Source: Boothiomyces macroporosus
Taxonomy: Eukaryota > Chytridiomycota > Chytridiomycetes > Rhizophydiales > Terramycetaceae
Reading direction: 5' to 3'
NCBI GenBank assembly: GCA_027604185.1
Contig: JADGKB010000081.1
Span: 1 to 64,000 of the forward strand
DNA: 64,000 nucleotides
The notes beneath the pieces are model-generated. The model had not been told where the DNA came from and made no database searches. It was given only the letters and a program-made list of their open reading frames with translations. Made by a program: the position numbers and the translations under genes. Positions 56,795 to 64,000 of this stretch are shown here, piece by piece (position 1 is the first letter of the stretch; every line of letters starts with the position of its first letter).

Positions 56795-57525
56795 ATGTCC
56801 AACAGACCATCTTCAAGAGCTTCCACAGAACAAAACGGACCAAGCTCCACAGGAGGAGCCACAACAATCAAACCAGTACAAGTTAAACTAGTTTTGCTTG
56901 GAGAAGCGGCAGTCGGAAAATCCTCTATTGTTCTACGATTTGTAAACGGCGAGTTCCAAGACAACAAAGAGCCTACTATCGGAGCAGCTTTCCTCACGCA
57001 AAAATGTAAACTTGACGACAAGATTATTAAATTTGAAATTTGGGATACAGCAGGTCAAGAAAGATTCCACTCGCTCGCCCCAATGTATTACCGTAATGCT
57101 CAAGCAGCCGTAGTTGTTTATGACATTACCAAATCAGTATATTTCTACTAATATAGGCGTCTTTAGAAAAGGCGAAAGCTTGGGTAAAGGAGCTTCAAAG
57201 ACAAGCAAACCCAAATATTGTTATTGCCCTTGTCGGAAATAAACTGGATTTACAAGCTAACCGAGAAGTAACTTCTGAAGAAGCAGAAGAGTACGCAAAA
57301 GAATCTGGATTATTATTCTTGGAGGCTTCCGCTAAAACTGGAGAATCGGTTGGTGAAATTTTCACTGATATTGGTAATACCGTATTTGACTTAGCTAAAA
57401 AAATCCCTCTAGAAAACCTTGCCCAAACTAGATCTCGCACTGGATTGAACAATCAAGCTGGAAATGGAAGGGTGGATTTAAATAGCGGACCGGCTGAAGC
57501 ACAACCAGGCAACTGTGCCTGTTAA
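56795..57525 (+). CDS. Rab5-type small GTPase
   Basis: 236-aa early-endosome Rab GTPase. Exons 56795-57136 and 57157-57525 flank a 20-nt intron. GTP-binding motifs: GEAAVGKSS (G1), [11 protein letters not shown] with the effector Thr (typical of Rab5), [18 protein letters not shown] (G3, catalytic Gln retained), GNKLDL (G4) and EASAKTG (G5). The C-terminus ends in CAC, a double-geranylgeranyl site. A Ser/Thr-rich N-terminal extension of about 28 residues precedes the GTPase fold. It recruits endosomal fusion machinery when GTP-bound. Confidence 0.95.
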
Positions 57526-57575
57526 TTTCTTTTTGTGGATAAATAAGTATCAGTTTAAATTTTTGATTTTCTTTA

Positions 57576-59177
57576 CTATAAAGCTTTTGGAATGAGTTTC
57601 ACTGAAACCTTTTCAGTTGGTTTGGATAAGCCCAACAACATACTAGTCAAGGTATAATCAGGCTTGGCAAATTCCAAGTCGTACTTGCATAAAATGATTG
57701 CCGAAAGCATTTTGATTTGCAAGCTTGCAAATTTCATTCCGGTACAGACGTGTTTACCTAATTTTAACTTGCAAATACCTAATCCGAAACCAGAAAACAT
57801 ATGAGGGGCTCTGGCACCTCCAACGCATTTTCCATTCTCATCCAAAAATCTGGAAGGGTTGAAAACGTAAGGATCTGGGTTGATTTTATCATCAAAGTGA
57901 ACCAACCCTTGCATATTTAGTACTAGTGCGTCATTTGGAATCACTCGGTTTTCACTAACAACGATTTCTTTGGTAGATTTCCTAAATGTCCAACCAGTTG
58001 AGCCAATGCGAACAGTTTCCAAAAGACAAGCATCCAAGATATCCACATTTTCGACTAGATCTGCAGGAATAGATTCGCATTTACGTCCAGGTTCTAATAG
58101 ATCATTATCTTTGAGGAATCTTACCAATGGTTGCAACGCATCTTCCACTTGCTTCTTTATATCAGGATGAGCGTTAAGGTGAATCAACAAAGTCACAGTT
58201 GCAATGTACTGATTCAAGACTGCAGCATCCAGTAGAGCGGCAGTTGTGGAAACAGCATTGCTGATTTGAATTGTTTGAGTAATCGGGTCATAGGCTTCTC
58301 GGATAATGCAAGAAACAAGATCTTGTCCATCCCTATCCTTTTTGGTGGTCATAGAATCTAGCTCCTCTTTGTGAGCAGTAACATAATTTACAATAATATC
58401 TTCCAAGGTAGAAGTGAATTTATGATAAATACGTTCTCTTTCATTGACTAATGCCGGCAAGTTTGGGAAAGCCATATGCCACGGGTTTTTGTTCATCATT
58501 GTTTCCACATCGGCTTCTCTGACACCTTCAATTAGCAATTGCTGTTGCTCTGGCGTTGCACAGTATTCTGTAAAACTTCTGATCGCCATCGTTGATACAG
58601 TATTGTAATTGAAGCTAAGCAAGTCATCAATTTCACTTTGCTGTGCGAGCTTTTCAGTAATGGTTGGAAGTAATATTCTTCCGGCCCATTCAGACAGTCT
58701 TGCTGGCTTTAAAAGGCGAGTAAGTACAGATACAGATTCGATCACTTTGATTGGTTTTTCTTTGAACACTTTTGATCTAATATTTCCAAGAAGCCATTCG
58801 TACCCCTTTTCGAGATTTAATCCAGAGTGGGAATAGAACAGCTTATTCCCGTCTGCATTTTTCAAAATGTATCCGCTGAAAATAGGGAAGCAGGTCAATT
58901 TGATCAAAACTTCGTCCTTGTAGTTTGGTTCAAGCAGTTTGTGAGCCAAAGCTGTTTTAAGATCTGGGTGTTTTCCCATGTTGTAAATTACTGACCACAA
59001 GTTAACCGTTGGAATAGCGTTAGATCTCTTGGCTTTCAAGATCACCACTAAACTGACTAGTACAATACTGAGGGCGGTGGTTACTTTATGTTCTGAAGTC
59101 AGTTCCAAAAGATTTTTAATTCCATGTTCAGCGTTGTGCGCGATTTCCTTCCAGATTTCCATTTGGTAAAATTTCAT
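57576..59177 (-). CDS. Cytochrome P450 monooxygenase
   Basis: 526-aa microsomal P450. An N-terminal hydrophobic segment (ALSIVLVSLVVILKA) follows a soluble leader from the ATG at 59177. The ExxR motif is LLETVR and the heme-binding loop reads FSGFGLGKHVCTG once a 21-nt intron (57758-57778) is removed. Without splicing the frame stays open and inserts seven residues into this loop, so an ORF caller would miss the intron. The I-helix lacks a canonical AGxDTT (TTAALLDAAVLNQY), as in the CYP7/CYP8-like clan, where atypical oxygen chemistry occurs. The first 55 bp of coding sequence and the promoter are inside the 114-bp repeat also found at 61830-61943. Confidence 0.92.
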   Translation of the reverse strand: MKFYQMEIWKEIAHNAEHGIKNLLELTSEHKVTTALSIVLVSLVVILKAKRSNAIPTVNLWSVIYNMGKHPDLKTALAHKLLEPNYKDEVLIKLTCFPIFSGYILKNADGNKLFYSHSGLNLEKGYEWLLGNIRSKVFKEKPIKVIESVSVLTRLLKPARLSEWAGRILLPTITEKLAQQSEIDDLLSFNYNTVSTMAIRSFTEYCATPEQQQLLIEGVREADVETMMNKNPWHMAFPNLPALVNERERIYHKFTSTLEDIIVNYVTAHKEELDSMTTKKDRDGQDLVSCIIREAYDPITQTIQISNAVSTTAALLDAAVLNQYIATVTLLIHLNAHPDIKKQVEDALQPLVRFLKDNDLLEPGRKCESIPADLVENVDILDACLLETVRIGSTGWTFRKSTKEIVVSENRVIPNDALVLNMQGLVHFDDKINPDPYVFNPSRFLDENGKCVGGARAPHMFSGFGLGICKLKLGKHVCTGMKFASLQIKMLSAIILCKYDLEFAKPDYTLTSMLLGLSKPTEKVSVKLIPKAL

Positions 59178-59236
59178 GTGACCAAATTGAATGTCATTTA
59201 ACAAACAGTGGATAAATTAGATAGCAATTGCCACCA
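59123..59236 (-). repeat. 114-bp direct repeat, copy 1 (P450 5' end)
   Basis: This segment spans the first 18 codons of the P450 gene and about 59 bp upstream. It recurs at 61830-61943 in the same orientation with three base differences that I can see. The two copies enclose about 2.6 kb carrying three genes. It probably marks a local duplication. Confidence 0.95.
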
Positions 59237-59419
59237 GCCTGACATTTTCCAATAAAATACGACGCATCTTCAAGTTTGACCAATTTATATGATCAAATAT
59301 TCATAGAGCAAATTTTGTATGTTTGCAATTTTTGACGCCACCAAATTTATTTTTGTTTTGTTCTATTGTTCTAATTGTTAACGCCACTAAAATTTACTCA
59401 CAAATTTCTTCCTTTTTAG

Positions 59420-59788
59420 ATGACAGAACTTTCTAAAGTCCCCATTCCATTTGCAGAAGAAAAGAATTATCATCCATTTGTCAATATTCTGGAAATACAG
59501 GAAACAAGTAACAATTTACTAAATGTAGTCAAACAAAGAATTATTAGTGAATCAAAAACTCTTCAACAAAATTCTGTAACAAATGTCTACCTAAGACCTT
59601 CAAATCATTTATTAGAAGTTTTTATTCTGGTTGATCATAAATTGAAGGATGAAGAAGCCAAGTTTTGGTGTCGTTTTATTTGCAAAATTGAATCTGGGTT
59701 GGATAATGTTGTTGACGTTTGTGTTGGAAATGAAGATTTATGGAAAAGATCAGCAAGGAGAATTGGTTGGGTTAATTTAGTTTTTTAA
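59420..59788 (+). CDS. Unknown 122-aa soluble protein
   Basis: Intronless AT-rich frame beginning MTELSKVPIPFAEEKNYHPF. It appears soluble and mixed alpha/beta, with a hydrophobic strand pattern at LLEVFILVDHKL and FWCRFICKIESGLDNVVDV. No family recognised. It converges with the HEPN-like gene, the two stops being 12 bp apart, and both look more AT-rich than neighbouring genes. Both lie between the two 114-bp direct repeats. A link to the neighbouring HEPN-like gene is conceivable but unproven. Confidence 0.6.
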   Translation: MTELSKVPIPFAEEKNYHPFVNILEIQETSNNLLNVVKQRIISESKTLQQNSVTNVYLRPSNHLLEVFILVDHKLKDEEAKFWCRFICKIESGLDNVVDVCVGNEDLWKRSARRIGWVNLVF

Positions 59789-59800
59789 TATGTAAATCTT

Positions 59801-60226
59801 TTAATAACATTGGTCTTGAAAATAGTTATTAATGCTTCGTGTAACAATAATTCTTAATTCTTCCAAATCTCCTATACATTGATCAATTCCTTGTTCTAAT
59901 GTGAGAGTTGTAATTGTGTTATCTTCATCTTCTAACATTATTGAAGGATCCAAAACATCATAAAAAGATCCTGGATTATGACTGATTTGATTTCGAACCA
60001 TTCTAAAATAGCAAGTCCAGTTATACCAATCAACAAAATGATTGTCTTTAAAATTTCGTTTCTGAAGTTTCTTTACTAATTCCCCAATGGAAATTAAAAA
60101 GTGATATGGTATATGCCTAAATTCTATATCTTCTTTCCAATTTCTTCCATTAATATCTATATTTAAAATTAGAATACTATTCAAATAATTAGAAATCATC
60201 ATTCGAATACGGTCTGATGGTCGCAT
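59801..60226 (-). CDS. HEPN-like (possible RNase-fold) protein
   Basis: 142-aa intronless, helical protein; the first ATG in the frame is 60226. The segment YFRMVRNQISHNPGSFYDV contains an R-x4-H motif (RNQISH) in the setting typical of HEPN domains, many of which are ribonucleases in bacterial toxin or defence systems and in eukaryotic RNA-surveillance proteins. Long flanking helices and the acidic stretch that follows fit that fold. This is a motif-level assignment: R-x4-H alone is short, and some HEPN domains are non-catalytic. The AT-rich base use and lack of introns contrast with most genes here and could reflect transfer. Confidence 0.5.
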   Translation of the reverse strand: MRPSDRIRMMISNYLNSILILNIDINGRNWKEDIEFRHIPYHFLISIGELVKKLQKRNFKDNHFVDWYNWTCYFRMVRNQISHNPGSFYDVLDPSIMLEDEDNTITTLTLEQGIDQCIGDLEELRIIVTRSINNYFQDQCY

Positions 60227-60318
60227 TTCACAATAAATAGTAAACAAATAATTATTAATAAATTGGTAAAATATCAATTGGTTTCAAAAGTTTTGATTTT
60301 GACTCTTTTTTCCCCAAA

Positions 60319-61509
60319 ATGTCGGTAGAGAACGACACCTACCAAAGGCAACCACCAGCTAACAGTGATGAAAAAGTAACTCGAGATACTACAGAATACA
60401 CCCCTCAGGCAGAACACCTTCAAAACTCACCAGTTACCAAAATATCCCCAACCAAAGGTGAATTTCCTGATACCACTGGAGCTGAAGCAGAGTTCAAAGA
60501 CATTTGTAACAAGCTCAAAGGGCCTGTTCAAATGGTGTTGAAGAAACCTATTATTTGGAGCAAGAAAGACCCACTTCACTTTTGGCAATCACTTGCATTT
60601 ATTCTCAGAAGTGAAGAACTCACCTGCATTGCCGTTTCTTCGTTTGTGGACACTCTGGGCCTAAACAAGTTGTATATTGCCTCCAACGACCCAATGACCG
60701 ATTCTCAACAGCAAGAAATCACCGAAATTATCAATCTGTTCTTGGATTTGAAACCAATGAATGAAATCGCTTCGAAACTCCTTCCTCGTCATTGGTCATA
60801 TATCACCAAACAGTTCAAGAAAATTAATCTTGCTCAACTGGAATCGTTTTCTCAAGAGTTTCCTAGTCAATTGTCAAATGCAGTTGGGGCAATGTTTTAC
60901 AGCAAAACTTTTTCAATGGATAATATTGGTGCATTGATGGATTTGATAACAGAAAACAGAAAGGTTCTTTGTGCAATGAAGGACGGCACTACACAAGATA
61001 CTTCTGAGACAACCAGAAAATTGGCAGCTCATTTATTGAAAATGATTAAGCTATCTGAAGAGATTAGTTTTATATGGAAAAAGGTGCAAAGTCATCAACA
61101 AGACGAATCACTCAAATCTTTGGAAAAACAATTTCAGTTTGTGTCACTCAACTGCCACGCTGAATTAGCTCTCTTAAAGACTGCCAAGGATTGCTGTAAA
61201 TCCAAAACCCTTTATATTGGAGTATCAAAACGGCCTTGTTATTGCTGCTCCTTGTTTTTCAAAGCAATAACAGAAAACGCTGGAACGGATTTCCAAATTT
61301 CTATTGTAACAACGCACGGAAAGCTTTATGCCAACTGGGCTAGAATTGTTAATTGCTTTGAAACGGAATTCAACCAAGTCTGGGCAAAAGTGATTGAAGA
61401 TAAATCAACTCTTGAAAAGCACCTACTGCAGCAAACTGATGACAATTCATCGGTGTCTGGAAGTAGTTCAGATGAGGATAATGTAGCAAAGATAAAATAC
61501 AGCAAATAA
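60319..61509 (+). CDS. OTT_1508-like nucleic-acid deaminase domain protein
   Basis: 396-aa intronless protein. The C-terminal third holds a zinc-dependent deaminase core: SLNCHAELALLKTAKD supplies the His and catalytic Glu (HAE), and SKRPCYCCSLFFKAI supplies the PCxxC zinc ligands, followed by VTTHGKLYANW. This arrangement matches the OTT_1508-like deaminases that are multiplied in many fungi. The N-terminal 250 residues are helical, with a Thr/Pro-rich start. Such enzymes deaminate cytosine or adenine in nucleic acids; the target is unknown. It stands between the HEPN-like gene and repeat copy 2. Confidence 0.85.
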   Translation: MSVENDTYQRQPPANSDEKVTRDTTEYTPQAEHLQNSPVTKISPTKGEFPDTTGAEAEFKDICNKLKGPVQMVLKKPIIWSKKDPLHFWQSLAFILRSEELTCIAVSSFVDTLGLNKLYIASNDPMTDSQQQEITEIINLFLDLKPMNEIASKLLPRHWSYITKQFKKINLAQLESFSQEFPSQLSNAVGAMFYSKTFSMDNIGALMDLITENRKVLCAMKDGTTQDTSETTRKLAAHLLKMIKLSEEISFIWKKVQSHQQDESLKSLEKQFQFVSLNCHAELALLKTAKDCCKSKTLYIGVSKRPCYCCSLFFKAITENAGTDFQISIVTTHGKLYANWARIVNCFETEFNQVWAKVIEDKSTLEKHLLQQTDDNSSVSGSSSDEDNVAKIKYSK

Positions 61510-61829
61510 TCAACTTTATATTACTCTTAAGCCAAATCTGACACATAAGCCTTCTTTAGTTCGACCTTCTAGCCACCAGTTTGTATAAACCAATAAATTG
61601 AATTATATTGCCTTTCTCTGATAAGTGGTTGCATATGACGTAAAAGATTTAGCAGGAATTTTTAGCTGTGGGTTGGCCATTGGTTTATTTGAGATGGAAT
61701 TTATATTTGTAAACCAATGCTACAATGTTAACATTTAGATACTGCCTCAAAAATGTAATAAAATAAAAACTGCTTCATTAAGCAAGACATCTGTGATGGG
61801 ATATCGTTCGGTGCCTAATATATACTACT

Positions 61830-61943
61830 CATGTTCAGCATTGTGCGCGATTTCCTTCCAGATTTCCATTTGGTAGAATTTCATGTGACTAAATTGAATG
61901 TCATTTAACAAACAGTGGATAAATTAGATAGCAATTGCCACCA
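61830..61943 (-). pseudogene. 114-bp direct repeat copy 2: truncated P450 5' fragment
   Basis: Near-identical to 59123-59236 (three differences seen). On the minus strand it retains the P450 start codon and 18 codons (MKFYQMEIWKEIAHNAEH), then diverges; the frame hits a TAG one codon after the breakpoint. It therefore cannot encode the enzyme. It is a remnant of a duplicated P450 gene, or one end of a rearrangement whose other end is the intact gene. Confidence 0.9.
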
Positions 61944-62138
61944 TATTTGCCCAGAATGATAGAAAATAAATCAATACTTTTGGACTGTTAATCTATTTTG
62001 TGATATTTTTATAGCTTACGAGAATTTGCCCCGCTAACTTGAACTTGGCAATTCAACTGGTAAAACACCACCATTCAACGTCATAAGAATTCAATCGGAC
62101 ATTTCTATTGCCATTATCGGACATTAAAAGTTCAACGT

Positions 62139-62191
62139 ATGCTGTGGCGCATAAAAGAGTGATGACACCAATGACTCACCACCAAAGATAA
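62139..62191 (+). promoter_or_regulatory. Two tiny upstream ORFs and a Gcn4/AP-1 site before the bZIP gene
   Basis: uORF1 (62139-62162) has seven codons. Its stop overlaps the start of uORF2 (62162-62191, nine codons) as TGATG. Inside uORF2 lies TGACTCA (62172-62178), the site bound by Gcn4/AP-1-type bZIP factors. Either the region is transcribed leader, giving GCN4/ATF4-style translational control, or it is promoter, giving autoregulation. The transcript start is unknown, so both are inference. Confidence 0.4.
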
Positions 62192-62413
62192 AAGGCAAGA
62201 AATTTCTGTTGATCTACGTTCCATCTGGAGTTTCTTTCATCCCAAAAGAAACTTTTAAATTAGTTGAAAGAGAATCTACTTGTCTGACAACTATTAACTA
62301 AGCGCCAAACTACGCTCTCTCTCGAACTGCTGCACAACTCTCTTCCAAGGAAGATAAAAATTAACTCTTTAAACCTTCAAGATAGCCAATTTGTCTCCTC
62401 TAGCGAAATTAGA

Positions 62414-62966
62414 ATGCCAGAATCTGCCTTTTCCAACTCCACCTACACACATCCAAGACTCTCAGGCCGTCCCACCAGACAACCCAATAGATAATCATCT
62501 ACTGTCCTTTGAAGAATTTTTTAACGACCCGTTTGCAACAAACACCTATTCACTTGACGATTTCCTTAACGAACAACCAATCACTGCAGAGAATTTATTT
62601 GGGTACTCTCCTTCCACTATTGCAGCTTCCCCATTACAGTCCATCAGCACTCCAGCGCCATCCATTGTAAATACTCCACTGCAAAAACCAAGAAAGAGAA
62701 AATCAATAGTAGGACAAAAGAAACGTAAAGAACAAACCCTAAATCACGAGCAATTACTTGCCGATATCGAAGAAAAGCGAAAACGAAATACTGACAGTGC
62801 ACGAAGATCCCGTGAAAGAAAAGCTTTGAGAGTTTTAGAACTAGAACGCCAGCTAGCCGCGTCTGAAAACCAGAGAAAGATTATCCAACAGCAACTCGAT
62901 CAACTGATTGCTGAAAAGAAAGCATGGCAACTACGAGACAGTATGTTGCCTACTGAACTATTATAA
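62414..62966 (+). CDS. Gcn4-like bZIP transcription factor
   Basis: 176-aa bZIP protein. Exon 1 (62414-62468) starts at the only suitable ATG (MPESAFSNSTY); a 22-nt intron lies at 62469-62490; exon 2 is 62491-62966. The unspliced long frame has no ATG before the zipper, so the intron is required. The acidic, aromatic N-terminus (SFEEFFNDPF, YSLDDFLNEQ) looks like an activation domain. The basic region RNTDSARRSRERKALR has the NxxxARRSR pattern of Gcn4, followed by leucines in LELERQLAASENQRKIIQQQ at heptad spacing. It probably controls amino-acid or stress-response genes. Confidence 0.88.
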
Positions 62967-63062
62967 TTTTGAAAAAATATAAAAATTTGAACTATCTTTG
63001 AATTAATAGTTTAATTTCCACTCCGACGGCCGCTACATGAACCGCAATTAAAAAATCTTTAC

Positions 63063-64000
63063 ATGAAAGATAAATCATCAAGCACTTCATCCAGCAGGAA
63101 ATCAACCATTTTCACTGTCCAACTGGCTGCAATTTCAGCGGTCTTGTTCGTGATCATTTTCGCATCCAGACCAGACTATGCAGGAATTTTAAAACAGGTG
63201 TTTAAGAAATCTTCCAACCCCGTTCCTTCAACAGAAAATGTCATTCAGCACCTAAAGAACCTTGAAAAACTCGCAGCAAAACATGATAACTCTCGATCAG
63301 TGGCAAATGGCCACGCAGCTTCTGTTGATTACGTTCTAACAGAACTTGGAAAATTAAACGAAACGTTCACCTACTATACGCAAGAGGTATCAGTTAATGT
63401 CCAAGTTGACGAAGAACCGCCATTCTTTCTCATCAAAACCTCAAAAACTACCAACATCACTTTTAAACCAAGATTAGAAGTTGCTACCTACCCTGGTTCT
63501 GGCTCTGTGGTTTTGGAAAAAGTTCCAGTTATTTTTGTTAGTGCGTGCAGTGTCAATCAAGTTTTCGAAAAGGATTGGATTGCTGCTATCGATACTTCGC
63601 TATCGTTACCTTGCACAGTATGTCAAAGGTTTGTTGAAGCCATTGATGCCGGTGCAAGAGGAGTTGTTCTTTACAATCAGCCTGGTAATACCAAAGGTTA
63701 TCCTCATGCATTGCCTCCACAGCCAGGTCGTTGTGGAAGAGACCCAGAAAATCACAAAAAGATTCGTACAATTGGCGCAGTCCAGCTTTCTGATTACGCA
63801 GCATTCCAGTTTCTATCACAATACGCCAGCTACCCTGACACCAAAGCAAGCTTGACTGTTGCAAGTGTTTATAGAGAATACATCTCGAAAAACGTAATTG
63901 CAGACTCTATTCAAGGCGATCCTGATTCAATCGTAGTCTTTGGATCCCACCTTGACTCTGTACCAGCTGGACCCGGAGTTAATGATGACGGCTCTGGTGC
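63063..64000 (+). CDS. M28-family zinc metallopeptidase with PA domain (cut by window end)
   Basis: Open from the ATG at 63063 to the window end (312 codons so far), with no intron needed. A single N-terminal hydrophobic segment (LAAISAVLFVIIFA) predicts a signal anchor. A PA-type protease-associated region spans roughly residues 120-255 (VVLYNQPGNTKGYPHALPPQ). The M28 core begins at VVFGSHLDSVPAGPGVNDDG, giving the first zinc-binding His and Asp. It is probably a secreted or vacuolar aminopeptidase. The C-terminal half lies outside the window. Confidence 0.9.
   Translation, partial: MKDKSSSTSSSRKSTIFTVQLAAISAVLFVIIFASRPDYAGILKQVFKKSSNPVPSTENVIQHLKNLEKLAAKHDNSRSVANGHAASVDYVLTELGKLNETFTYYTQEVSVNVQVDEEPPFFLIKTSKTTNITFKPRLEVATYPGSGSVVLEKVPVIFVSACSVNQVFEKDWIAAIDTSLSLPCTVCQRFVEAIDAGARGVVLYNQPGNTKGYPHALPPQPGRCGRDPENHKKIRTIGAVQLSDYAAFQFLSQYASYPDTKASLTVASVYREYISKNVIADSIQGDPDSIVVFGSHLDSVPAGPGVNDDGSG

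Larger units (their letters stand above)
61510..62413. other. Long intergenic region with P450 remnant and bZIP upstream signals
   Basis: About 900 bp without an intact protein-coding gene. It contains the P450 fragment (61830-61943), a TATA-like ataaaag stretch near 62151, two very short ORFs (62139-62162 and 62162-62191) and a TGACTCA site at 62172-62178. I see no RNA gene. It is one of the two longest non-coding gaps in the window. Confidence 0.6.

Noticed and set aside
59420..60226. A bacterial-style toxin-antitoxin pair formed by the 122-aa and HEPN-like genes
   Set aside because: The genes converge rather than sharing a transcript, and the 122-aa protein has no antitoxin feature. Only a looser module idea is kept.
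63481..63855. A 124-aa plus-strand frame inside the metallopeptidase
   Set aside because: It is the wrong frame. The frame from 63063 is open to the window end and contains PA and M28 motifs.

Overview
This window comes from a compact, AT-rich eukaryotic nuclear genome. Genes lie on both strands, often only 10-300 bp apart. Nearly every multi-exon gene is interrupted by extremely short GT-AG introns. I rebuilt about 90 introns by hand, using reading-frame continuity and recognised protein families. Almost all are 19-23 nt, typically starting GTA, with a TAAY/TRAY branch-like motif a few bases before the final AG. The standard genetic code is used, with TAA, TAG and TGA all serving as stops. 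The best reading is a zoosporic, early-diverging fungus or close fungal relative. Fungal-type genes present are an Nrc-2/Fpk1-type AGC kinase, a Gcn4-like bZIP and sugar porters. A set of motile-flagellum and centriole genes (DNAI2, PACRG, C2CD3, SSNA1, a TSNAXIP1-like gene) shows the organism makes, or recently made, a flagellum with outer dynein arms. I cannot name the species.

Layout. 0-6 kb: a coiled-coil protein and two tandem sugar porters. 6.7-12 kb: a 7TM protein, a CABLES-like cyclin-fold protein divergent from a flippase-type kinase, and an unknown protein. 11.9-21.2 kb: six related 7TM proteins on the minus strand, interleaved with a GT8 glycosyltransferase and an alpha/beta hydrolase. 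21.5-29.5 kb: two tandem type II membrane proteins, an OTU protease, a MATE exporter, a PDE9-like phosphodiesterase, TMEM209 and the SF3b subunit PHF5A/Rds3. 29.6-42.8 kb: SNF5, SSNA1, C2CD3, an aldehyde dehydrogenase, an arylamine N-acetyltransferase, the exosome subunit RRP43, HID1 and an enoyl-CoA isomerase. 42.9-51 kb: two related single-pass membrane proteins, a TSNAXIP1-like protein, another 7TM protein and the dynein intermediate chain. 51-64 kb: an ABCC transporter, PACRG, Rab5, a cytochrome P450, a HEPN-like gene and an OTT_1508-like deaminase lying between two copies of a 114-bp direct repeat, a bZIP factor and the start of an M28 metallopeptidase.

Genes that plausibly act together: SSNA1, C2CD3, PACRG, DNAI2 and the TSNAXIP1-like protein in the flagellum and basal body; the eight 7TM proteins, possibly with the PDE9-like enzyme, in environmental sensing; Rab5, HID1, the flippase-type kinase and TMEM209 in membrane traffic and the endomembrane system. 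The most unusual signals are the tiny introns with an apparent minimum-length rule for choosing the 3' splice site, a PHF5A protein carrying Leu at the normally Tyr branch-site-pocket position 36, and the eight-member 7TM family.
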